Shown: positions 1 to 5,121 of the stretch, piece after piece
How the letters are laid out: each line of letters begins with the position of its first letter
Position numbering within the stretch: the first letter of the stretch is position 1
Assembly: GCA_020852155.1 (NCBI GenBank)
Contig: JADZBJ010000368.1
Location: forward strand, 1-5,121
DNA from: Saprospiraceae bacterium
Lineage (GTDB): Bacteria; Bacteroidota; Bacteroidia; Chitinophagales; Saprospiraceae
Direction of reading: 5' to 3'
DNA: 5,121 nucleotides
The notes under the pieces: generated by a model
What the model was told of the DNA's origin: nothing
Databases searched by the model: none
Seen by the model: only the letters and a program-made list of their open reading frames with translations
Made by a program: the position numbers and the translations under genes

Positions 1-9
1 AATACAAAT

Positions 10-1182
10 ATGACCGTAGATTTCTCAAACACAGAAAATGCGTTTGCCCACCTTTCGGATAAAGATCTAAAAAAATCAGCCTGGTTGTTCAGTATGATGA
101 ATCGGGCCTGGTTAGTGAAAATTGGTTCAAAAGTGGGACTTTGGGCTGTCGAAAACAACCTTCCTTTGGCCGAAACCATCGTCAGAGAAACCATTTTCAA
201 CCAATTTTGCGGCGGCACCACTTTGCGGGATAGCCAGCCGAGTATTGACCGACTTGCGCAATTCAACACCCTGACCATTCTGGACTATGGCGCTGAGGCA
301 AAAGAAAACGAGCTGGATTTTAACCACACCATGAATGAAAACATTCGGGCCATTGACTTTGCCAGCCGGTCTTCCTCCATTCCGGTGGTTAGTTCGAAAA
401 TAACTGGTCTGGCCCGATTTGGTCTGCTCGAAAGTATTCAGCAAAAGCAAACCCTGTCGCGCGACGAACTGGTTGAATATCGAAACGTCCTGAAACGCCT
501 TGATGCCATTTGCTACCACGCCGCCAACAAGCATATCTCGGTGTTTTTTGACGCCGAGGAAAGCTGGATTCAGGATGCCATTGATCACCTGGTTTGGCTC
601 ATGATGAAACGCTACAATACCGAGCGCGTGGTGGTTTACAATACCTTCCAGATGTATCGCAAAGACCGCCTGCATTTTCTCACAGAAAGCTATGACCGCG
701 CCCGCCGCGACGGCTTCTTGTTGGGCGCTAAACTGGTTCGAGGCGCTTACATGGAAAAGGAAGGCGCGCGCGCCCAGGAAATGGGCTACCCCAATCCGAT
801 CAATCCGGACAAACAAAGCACTGACGATCATTACAACACGGCGCTGCGTTTTTGCCTCGATCATCTGGATACGCTGGCTGTATGCAACGCCAGCCACAAC
901 GCGGAGAGCAATATGTTGATGGTCGAATTAATGCAGAAAAAAGGCATTCCGGCCAATCATCCGAATACCATGTTCAGCCAACTGTATGGCATGAGCGACA
1001 ACCTGACTTTCAACCTGGCCAAAGCGGGCTTCCGGGTGTCTAAATATGTACCCTACGGACAGGTTTCGGAAGTGATTCCATACCTGATACGCCGCGCACA
1101 GGAAAACACCTCCGTCACCGGCGACGCCGGACGTGAGTATGCGCTGGTCATGCAGGAAATGCAACGAAGAAAACTGTCTTGA
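10..1182 (+). CDS. Proline dehydrogenase (single-domain, FAD-dependent)
   Basis: This 390-residue enzyme oxidises L-proline to 1-pyrroline-5-carboxylate using FAD, the first step of proline breakdown to glutamate. In Bacteroidota it is normally separate from the P5C dehydrogenase, unlike the fused PutA of proteobacteria, and the length fits the single-domain form. Visible barrel motifs, in order, are VFFDAEES (178-185), VVYNTFQMYR (208-217), AKLVRGAYMEKE (240-251), CNASHN (292-297), QLYGMSDN (324-331) and the C-terminal signature YLIRRAQEN (358-366). In the family the paired arginines of that signature (R361, R362) bind the proline carboxylate. The ATG at 10 is chosen because the N-terminus (FSNTENAF, then SDKDLKK) matches how family members in this phylum begin as I recall them. 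Only nine A-rich bases precede it in the window, so its promoter is not visible. The TGA stop lies inside the heptamer palindrome that follows. The identification is firm; the exact start is slightly less so. Confidence 0.95.
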   Translation: MTVDFSNTENAFAHLSDKDLKKSAWLFSMMNRAWLVKIGSKVGLWAVENNLPLAETIVRETIFNQFCGGTTLRDSQPSIDRLAQFNTLTILDYGAEAKENELDFNHTMNENIRAIDFASRSSSIPVVSSKITGLARFGLLESIQQKQTLSRDELVEYRNVLKRLDAICYHAANKHISVFFDAEESWIQDAIDHLVWLMMKRYNTERVVVYNTFQMYRKDRLHFLTESYDRARRDGFLLGAKLVRGAYMEKEGARAQEMGYPNPINPDKQSTDDHYNTALRFCLDHLDTLAVCNASHNAESNMLMVELMQKKGIPANHPNTMFSQLYGMSDNLTFNLAKAGFRVSKYVPYGQVSEVIPYLIRRAQENTSVTGDAGREYALVMQEMQRRKLS

Positions 1183-1273
1183 GCGGTGAGTGGTAAGTGA
1201 TTAGCGGTAAGTTTTTCATAGACTGCTGATGTTGAAAAAACTCACCGCTAATCACTTACCACTAACCACTCAC
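1179..1273. repeat. Heptamer-built inverted repeat between convergent genes
   Basis: A long inverted repeat pairs 1180-1216 with 1236-1272, matching at 34 of 37 positions. It includes an uninterrupted 20-bp block (1189-1208 with 1244-1263). The loop is 1217-1235, and CA 1217-1218 can add two pairs with TG 1233-1234. Each arm is five 7-bp units of consensus RTDAGYG. The plus arm reads TTGAGCG, GTGAGTG, GTAAGTG, ATTAGCG, GTAAGTT. The minus arm reads GTGAGTG, GTTAGTG, GTAAGTG, ATTAGCG, GTGAGTT. The TGA stops of both flanking genes sit in the outermost paired bases. A transcript from either strand would form a long hairpin, so a role in ending transcription or protecting 3' ends is plausible. It is not a textbook intrinsic terminator: the T run (1212-1216) lies next to the loop, not after the stem. 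The structure is seen directly; the function is inferred. Confidence 0.85.
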
Positions 1274-1737
1274 AAAATCCTGAGTTGTGATCGGTCGCGC
1301 AGCACGAATGTGATGCGTTGAAAACTCTTGCCGGAGTGTGGCGATTGAAAAATATAAAAAACAGGCCGTGCGACGATTTCGATGTCGCGCCCTTTGAGTT
1401 GTGTTGAAATGGAAGGGAAAGTTGCCTGATCTTCAGCAAAAATCACGACGGAAAAAGGATTGTCAGGGTGTTGCCCGGTGATGTCAATAAACATGGGCTG
1501 CTCGGGGATGCTTTCTGCCTGTAATATGCTGTGTACGTGTCCGCGCACCCGAAGCCAGTGCCCTTTGCCGGCATACAGCCCTACTTCCTTATAGTTGGTC
1601 AGATCAATCGTATCGGCATCCGCTGTATATCCATCTTCAAGAGAGAAAGATTCAACGCGCGTATCTGGCACATCATGCACCTGCCCGTTTGCATAAAAAA
1701 TCGGGAAAAATAACAGTGAAACGAAGGCAGCGAACAT
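1270..1737 (-). CDS. Exported OB-fold-like protein of unknown function
   Basis: This 155-residue protein has a hydrophobic N-terminus (residues 2-15) that looks like a signal peptide, with probable cleavage after A16-N17-G18. This would leave about 137 residues in the periplasm or outside the cell. Unusually, the n-region has no lysine or arginine. No earlier in-frame start exists, because a TAA lies two codons upstream. The mature part reads like one small beta-barrel. It has a GKxxxVRGxV strand pair (57-68), FIDITGxHPDNPFSVVIF (83-100), AEDQATF (101-107), LKGRDIEIVARPVFY (114-128) and a closing LRDRSQL (146-152). This order resembles OB-fold domains in Bacteroidota exported proteins, some attached to nucleases, where the same 'FxxxG..PxxPFxxVIF...GKxIxVxGxV' rhythm appears. 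No catalytic residues are recognised. It lies downstream of the TPR gene on the same strand with a candidate promoter of its own, and its stop lies in the palindrome shared with proline dehydrogenase. The gene call is good; the fold is an inference. Confidence 0.8.
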   Translation of the reverse strand: MFAAFVSLLFFPIFYANGQVHDVPDTRVESFSLEDGYTADADTIDLTNYKEVGLYAGKGHWLRVRGHVHSILQAESIPEQPMFIDITGQHPDNPFSVVIFAEDQATFPSISTQLKGRDIEIVARPVFYIFQSPHSGKSFQRITFVLRDRSQLRIL

Positions 1738-1748
1738 GTGTTAAAAGG

Positions 1749-1763
1749 ATGCCTGAAGGGCAT
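1749..1763 (-). other. Small hairpin just upstream of the OB-fold gene
   Basis: On the minus strand ATGCC and GGCAT pair around a 5-nt loop, followed by CC and TTTT, ending a few bases before the gene's ATG at 1737. It could be a weak terminator for the upstream TPR transcript or a leader hairpin of the OB-fold gene. Five base pairs and four T residues are too little to decide. Confidence 0.2.
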
Positions 1764-1772
1764 GCCGAATCG

Positions 1773-1780
1773 CAAAGATA
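1773..1780 (-). promoter_or_regulatory. Candidate -7 element for the OB-fold gene
   Basis: On the minus strand this reads TATCTTTG, a full match to the Bacteroidota -7 consensus TAnnTTTG. It lies about 35 nt before the ATG at 1737, which would give a leader of roughly 30 nt. No good TTG or TTTG element is seen about 19 bases further upstream, so the call rests on one half of the promoter. Confidence 0.4.
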
Positions 1781-1838
1781 ACAGTCCGGGTTTCGGTTTT
1801 TTATCAGTTTATTCCACATGCAGTGTTAATACACTCAA

Positions 1839-2864
1839 TCATTTACCCAGTTGCTTTTTCAGCCTGTCGCGTGCATCTACGGCTTCAGTGAAGTTGGGCG
1901 ACATGCCGGCTGCTTGACGGTAATCTTCATAAGCGGCCTCCAGTTGATGTTGCAATTCAGCGCAATGTCCACGATAATAGTAGGCCCGGATAAACAAAGG
2001 ATCGGTTTTTATGGCAATATTGAAATTGTCGTATGCTTTTGCGACAGAATCCTGTTCGAGGTAAATTGTACCCATATCGAAATAGGCATTGGAGTAGTCG
2101 GGGTTTTTCCGGATGATGTCCCGGTAAACCGCGAAGGCGTCGTTGAATTTGCCCTGTTTTTTCAGGAAAGCCCCTTTCAATTCCCGCGCTTGCAAGTTGG
2201 TAGAATCCAGCCTGAGTATATTGTCAAAATATTGCACGGCCAACGGGTCGCGGCGGTTCGAAGCAATGATGCCAAGTGAAAGCCAGCCGTCAGCATGCGT
2301 AGCGTCAAAACGGGTGCATTTGCGGAACATGCCCAGGGCATTTGTCGTGTCGCCTTTGTCCAGGGCAATGCGCCCGGCCATATAATAGGCGTCCGCATTT
2401 TGCGGATCTTGTTTCATGATGCGGTCAATAGTCGTCAGCGCATCGCTGTGCTGCCGGACGATGAGTTGAAATTCAGCCAGTTTCAGCAGCGTCGGAAAGC
2501 GATTCGGGAATTTATCCGAAGCTATTTGCAAAACGCCAATGGCGCGTTTGGAGTCGTTGGGGCGAGCATAATCGAGGTATGTATCAGCCAGCAAATGGTA
2601 ATACTCCGGCTGCATGGAATCGAGTTGAATGGCTTTGCCGGCGTCTGCAAGCGCCTCATCAAAGGCATCGAGCTGATAATACAATGAAGCACGACGGAAC
2701 AACAGGGAGTCGTTGTTGGGTTCTTTTTCTAACAGCGCATTTAAAGATGCTAATTCAGGGTCAATACCTGGTTCGCCGCTACTTAATGTTGGTTTTGGGT
2801 CGTTTTTACAGGAAATCAGCGCCAAAACTGTCAGCGACAACGATATAAAAAGTGAATATTTCAT
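1839..2864 (-). CDS. TPR-repeat lipoprotein
   Basis: This 341-residue protein begins MKYS, then a hydrophobic stretch, then the lipobox L16-I17-S18-C19. C19 would be lipidated and the protein anchored to the inner or outer membrane. The C-K-N-D start of the mature protein is short, and residues 23-40 form a Pro/Gly/Ser-containing linker. The rest is about eight tetratricopeptide repeats: roughly 52-85, 86-120, 122-154 (weaker), 157-189, 190-222, 224-256, 258-291 and 292-325. Typical TPR positions are visible, for example AYYMAGRIALDKGDTTNALGM and AYFDMGTIYLEQDSVAKAYDN. It closes with a charged helix (327-341). TPR superhelices bind other proteins, so a scaffold role in the envelope is likely, but no partner is indicated. 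It starts 27 nt after the stop of the CBS gene on the same strand, so the two are probably co-transcribed. The family call is firm; the role is unknown. Confidence 0.92.
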   Translation of the reverse strand: MKYSLFISLSLTVLALISCKNDPKPTLSSGEPGIDPELASLNALLEKEPNNDSLLFRRASLYYQLDAFDEALADAGKAIQLDSMQPEYYHLLADTYLDYARPNDSKRAIGVLQIASDKFPNRFPTLLKLAEFQLIVRQHSDALTTIDRIMKQDPQNADAYYMAGRIALDKGDTTNALGMFRKCTRFDATHADGWLSLGIIASNRRDPLAVQYFDNILRLDSTNLQARELKGAFLKKQGKFNDAFAVYRDIIRKNPDYSNAYFDMGTIYLEQDSVAKAYDNFNIAIKTDPLFIRAYYYRGHCAELQHQLEAAYEDYRQAAGMSPNFTEAVDARDRLKKQLGK

Positions 2865-2891
2865 GGACGAAAAATGAGGCAGGAGTCGAGC

Positions 2892-3551
2892 CTAAATGTT
2901 GAGGTAATTCATCAGCGAATCGTATCGCTCGCGGAGTATGTCAGAATGTTCCACCTCGCTGAACGACTGTCGGACAAAGTACCCGTGGCGTTCAAGGGCG
3001 CTGATGACGCCACCCAGATCGTGGCGGTTGAGTTTTAATGTGAGTTGCAGAGTGTCATCTGTTTGCGCAGTGATGAAAGCGCCCAGAATACGGACATCTT
3101 CCTCTTCCACCAGGCGCGAAATAGTGGCCATCGAGTAGTCGCGGAAAGGCATTTCCAGCACCAGTACCGCGCCGTGTTGCGTAAGTGAAGACAGTTCGGC
3201 AAAATAGCGCAACAGGTCATTCTGCGTAATCAATCCGAGGTATAAACCTTCTGCGTTCACCACAGGCATCACCGTCAGTCGGTGGTTACCCATGCTGCGC
3301 ATGACCTCGAAAATATGATCGTCTTCGCGTGCCGCAAACTGGCGCATCAGCGAAAAATCATATTCACTGATCGGGTCGCCAAGGCGGTGATTGAAAATGT
3401 CTTCTTCTGAAACCACGCCGATCAAACGCTGGCCATCCACAACAGGCAAATGCTTGACATGGAAATCTCCAAGAAAATGAAATGCATCGCGCCCGGTATG
3501 TTCTACCGTGAGGGCGGGAATATCATGTGCAATCAATTCACGAGCGGTCAT
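2892..3551 (-). CDS. CBS-pair protein with C-terminal ACT-like domain
   Basis: A 219-residue, probably cytoplasmic regulatory protein with no signal peptide. The first CBS motif spans about 1-57 (HLPVVDGQRLIGVVSEEDI at 34-52). The second spans about 71-118 (LTVMPVVNAEGLYLGLITQNDLL at 92-114). CBS pairs usually bind adenine nucleotides in the cleft between the two motifs. Residues 128-195 (starting AVLVLEMPFRDYSMATISRLVEE, then a beta strand and a second helix) look like an ACT-like regulatory fold, an architecture also known in AcuB-type proteins. Start choice: the reading frame extends upstream to an ATG at 3605, but a candidate promoter lies inside that extension, and related proteins begin M-x-A-x-E-L-I. 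That favours the ATG at 3551; the ATG directly before it (3554) would add one residue. It heads a probable two-gene unit with the TPR lipoprotein. Ligand and target are unknown. Confidence 0.88.
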   Translation of the reverse strand: MTARELIAHDIPALTVEHTGRDAFHFLGDFHVKHLPVVDGQRLIGVVSEEDIFNHRLGDPISEYDFSLMRQFAAREDDHIFEVMRSMGNHRLTVMPVVNAEGLYLGLITQNDLLRYFAELSSLTQHGAVLVLEMPFRDYSMATISRLVEEEDVRILGAFITAQTDDTLQLTLKLNRHDLGGVISALERHGYFVRQSFSEVEHSDILRERYDSLMNYLNI

Positions 3552-3582
3552 CATGGATGAAATGTTTAGCGCAGATGCGGCA

Positions 3583-3612
3583 CAAATATTTAGATAAAAA
3601 AACAAAACGCAA
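3583..3612 (-). promoter_or_regulatory. Candidate promoter of the CBS-TPR unit
   Basis: On the minus strand there is a TTG (3610-3612), then 19 bases, then AATATTTG (3583-3590), matching 7 of 8 positions of the Bacteroidota pattern TTG-N19-TAnnTTTG. Transcription would begin about 22 nt before the ATG at 3551. The site overlaps the N-terminal extension of the longest possible reading frame, which supports the shorter start. The surrounding A/T-rich sequence makes a chance match possible. Confidence 0.4.
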
Positions 3613-3640
3613 GCCCAGAGCGACTACTTTTTTGCTGTAA

Positions 3641-3800
3641 GAACTTGTCTGAGGTTTTCCATTTGGGCTAAAACAGTTCTTTTTCTTCCATTTTCACCCT
3701 TTTTTCAGGCATGTAGCGCTGCTATACTTCTTCAAAAATGATAAAAATGGCAAAAAAAAGCCCTCGTTTTTGCCTCAAATAGAAAATCCCATACAAGTTC
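3641..3800. mobile_element. Palindromic MITE-like element with TAA flanks
   Basis: This roughly 160-bp intergenic block is an imperfect palindrome. The ends are an exact inverted pair, GAACTTGT (3641-3648) and ACAAGTTC (3793-3800). Similarity of the two arms continues inward at about three quarters by eye, with a few small gaps. Examples are TTTTC-x-ATTTG (3655-3665) against its mirror ending near 3776, and CCATTTT (3688-3694) against AAAATGG (3744-3750). The centre is near 3719, at TAGC (3714-3717) and GCTA (3721-3724). Directly outside both ends is TAA (3638-3640 and 3801-3803), as expected of a 3-bp target duplication. There is no room for a transposase and no coding frame, so it would be a non-autonomous element moved by a related insertion sequence. 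A TNA duplication is known for some IS5-family subgroups, but assigning this element to them is only a guess. Confidence 0.6.
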
Positions 3801-3803
3801 TAA

Positions 3804-3920
3804 GACGACATCCATACTCGCGCAGGTTGGGCTTCGGCATGATGAAACCCGTCTCGGCCGACAATGCAAGATCAGGGATATAACACCAAAACTGAAAACT
3901 GGATTAAACCTGAAAAAACC
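3804..3920. other. Remainder of the divergent intergenic region
   Basis: Together with the palindromic element and the two candidate promoters, this completes the gene-free stretch 3552-3966. I see no reading frame with protein-like composition, no tRNA-like fold, no tandem repeat and no clear operator here. It is less A/T-rich than the palindromic element next to it. Confidence 0.5.
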
Positions 3921-3947
3921 TTGCCACAATTAAATGATCTATTTTTG
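3921..3947 (+). promoter_or_regulatory. Candidate ligA promoter
   Basis: TATTTTTG at 3940-3947 is a full match to the Bacteroidota -7 consensus TAnnTTTG. A TTG lies at 3921-3923, 16 bases upstream, slightly closer than the usual 17-23. Transcription would begin near 3953, leaving a leader of about 14 nt before the ATG at 3967. That rules against the in-frame ATG at 3934, which would lie upstream of the transcript start. Confidence 0.5.
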
Positions 3948-3966
3948 CCCAAAATCGGAATCCACC

Positions 3967-5121
3967 ATGTACTCCTCCTCACAACAGCGCGAATTGTTCG
4001 ATTTGTCAAAACATCTCCTGAACGAACAACAAACACCAACCGCGCACACCTTGTTTAATGCGCCCAACGAAAACACCATTCAACAATTGAGGCAGGTGCT
4101 GCGCTACCACGAATGGCGCTACTACGTGCAGAACGACCCCGTCATCAGCGATTACGAATACGATTTGCTGTATAAAAAACTGGAATCGCTTGAAATCGCA
4201 CACCCGGAGTTCATCACACCCGACTCTCCCACTCAACGCGTTGGCAAGGACCTGATTGATACTTTCACGCAGGTGGCGCACCTCACGCCCATGCTTTCGC
4301 TCGACAATAGCTACGATGCCGACGACCTGACCGGCTTTGACGAGTCCGTAAAAAAACTTTGCGGACTGCCAGAAGGTACAGACATCGCTTATTGCGTCGA
4401 ACCTAAATACGATGGCGGCACCATTGCACTGGTGTATGAAAACGATCAGTTGGTCAGAGCCGCCACACGCGGCAACGGCAGCGTCGGCGATGAAATTACC
4501 CTCAACATCAAAACGCTTCGTTCAGTGCCCTTGAGTGCGGCTTTTTCCAAACACGGTATTGCCAAAGCCGAATTGCGCGGCGAAGCGCTCATTCGCAAGG
4601 ATATTTTTGAAAAAATAAACGCTCGTCGTCAGGAAGAAGGCGAAACCGTATTTGCCAACCCGCGCAATGCCGCCACGGGCGCCCTGCGCACCAAAGATCC
4701 TAAAGAAACGGCCGCCAGGGGCCTCGAAGCCTTCCTCTATCAATTGGGTTATGCCATAGATAACCAGGGCGCCAACGTACTGACCGGCTTTTCGAGCCAC
4801 AGCGACAGTATTCATTTGCTCGACGGACTGGGTTTTAAAACGCCGCTTTCGCGCACCGGCTCAGGCCAGCACTTGCCCGCTACGATAGTCGCTAAAAATA
4901 TTAGCGAAGTAATTCAGTTTTGCACGGATTGGCAGGATTACCGCGACGAATATCCCTACGAACTCGATGGCATGGTGGTCAAGGTCAACAGCCTCGAATT
5001 GCAGGAAAAATGCGGCTACACCAGTCACCACCCGCGTTGGGCCATCGCCTTTAAATTCAAGGCCCGACAAGCCACCACGCGCCTGCGCGACGTTGAATTT
5101 CATGTCGGAAAAACCGGCGCG
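3967..5121 (+). CDS. ligA: NAD-dependent DNA ligase LigA (3' end outside window)
   Basis: LigA seals nicks in replication and repair, using NAD+ to adenylate its own lysine. The visible 385 residues contain: a domain Ia helix pair with Y52, D62, Y65 and D66, which in this family grip the NMN half of NAD+; SPTQRVG (87-93); PMLSLDN (108-114); the nucleotidyltransferase motif E145-P-K147-Y-D-G, where K147 is the adenylated lysine; ATRGNG (166-171); RGEA (204-207); FANPRNAATGALR (229-241); DGMVVKVN (334-341); and RWAIAFKFKA (357-366). It stops at VGKTGA, the start of the OB domain. The rest of the OB domain, zinc finger, HhH and BRCT domains, about 300 more residues in the family, lie beyond the edge. 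It carries about 30 residues more at the N-terminus than the E. coli enzyme. The position matching E. coli H23 is tyrosine (Y53). The ATG at 3967 is preferred over one at 3934 because of the promoter placement. It is transcribed divergently from the CBS gene. Confidence 0.97.
   Translation, partial: MYSSSQQRELFDLSKHLLNEQQTPTAHTLFNAPNENTIQQLRQVLRYHEWRYYVQNDPVISDYEYDLLYKKLESLEIAHPEFITPDSPTQRVGKDLIDTFTQVAHLTPMLSLDNSYDADDLTGFDESVKKLCGLPEGTDIAYCVEPKYDGGTIALVYENDQLVRAATRGNGSVGDEITLNIKTLRSVPLSAAFSKHGIAKAELRGEALIRKDIFEKINARRQEEGETVFANPRNAATGALRTKDPKETAARGLEAFLYQLGYAIDNQGANVLTGFSSHSDSIHLLDGLGFKTPLSRTGSGQHLPATIVAKNISEVIQFCTDWQDYRDEYPYELDGMVVKVNSLELQEKCGYTSHHPRWAIAFKFKARQATTRLRDVEFHVGKTGA

Noticed and set aside
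763..774. GGCGCGCGCGCC, a 12-bp perfect palindrome of alternating G and C
   Set aside because: It encodes part of EGARAQ in a conserved stretch of proline dehydrogenase and is explained by GC-rich Gly-Ala-Arg-Ala codons.
127..897. A 256-codon open frame on the minus strand opposite proline dehydrogenase
   Set aside because: It lies wholly antisense to a gene with clear family motifs, its translation shows no domain, and long antisense frames arise from the codon bias of the real gene.
1179..1273. The heptamer repeat as a CRISPR array or att site
   Set aside because: The units are 7 bp with no spacers, and no cas, integrase or tRNA gene is nearby.
1822..1835. AGTGT-TAAT-ACACT hairpin just after the TPR stop codon, as a terminator
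   Set aside because: The stem is only five A/T-containing pairs and no T run follows on the minus strand.
1851..2848. Several plus-strand open frames (up to 142 codons) across the TPR gene
   Set aside because: All are antisense or out-of-frame shadows of the TPR repeats and have no recognisable protein features.
3732..3929. A 65-codon minus-strand frame spanning the palindromic element
   Set aside because: It begins inside the mobile-element-like repeat and runs into unrelated sequence. The translation is low-complexity and cysteine/phenylalanine-rich, with no signal of selection.
3934..3966. The ATG at 3934 as the ligA start
   Set aside because: It is in frame, but it lies ahead of the TATTTTTG element, and the 11 extra residues (MIYFCPKSEST) do not look like a LigA N-terminus.

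Overview
The window looks like a chromosomal segment of a member of the Bacteroidota. The signs are a single-domain proline dehydrogenase of the form usual in that phylum, a LigA with the KYDGG active-site variant, a lipoprotein with a short lipobox, no convincing Shine-Dalgarno sites, and several upstream matches to the phylum's promoter element TAnnTTTG. My guess is the Saprospiria/Chitinophagia side of the phylum, but that rests on overall resemblance only.

Layout. Positions 10-1182 (+) encode proline dehydrogenase. It converges on a minus-strand block of three genes. Read in their own direction these are a CBS-pair/ACT-like protein (2892-3551), a TPR lipoprotein (1839-2864, 27 nt downstream) and a small exported OB-fold-like protein (1270-1737, 101 nt further on, with its own candidate promoter). 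A divergent intergenic region of about 415 bp (3552-3966) separates this block from ligA (3967 to the window edge, +), which is cut after 385 codons.

The genes are mostly housekeeping: proline catabolism, NAD-dependent DNA ligation, a nucleotide- or ligand-sensing CBS protein, and two envelope proteins without a defined role. No pathway links them all. The CBS and TPR genes probably share a transcript.

The unexplained material is intergenic. (1) Between the two convergent genes lies a 37-bp-arm inverted repeat (34 of 37 paired) built from 7-bp units of consensus RTDAGYG. It runs exactly from the TGA stop of one gene to the TGA stop of the other. (2) Between the CBS gene and ligA lies a roughly 160-bp imperfect palindrome with 8-bp perfect ends GAACTTGT/ACAAGTTC, flanked on both sides by TAA. 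It has the look of a MITE, a non-autonomous mobile element. I found no phage, CRISPR, toxin-antitoxin or defence genes and no tRNA or rRNA.
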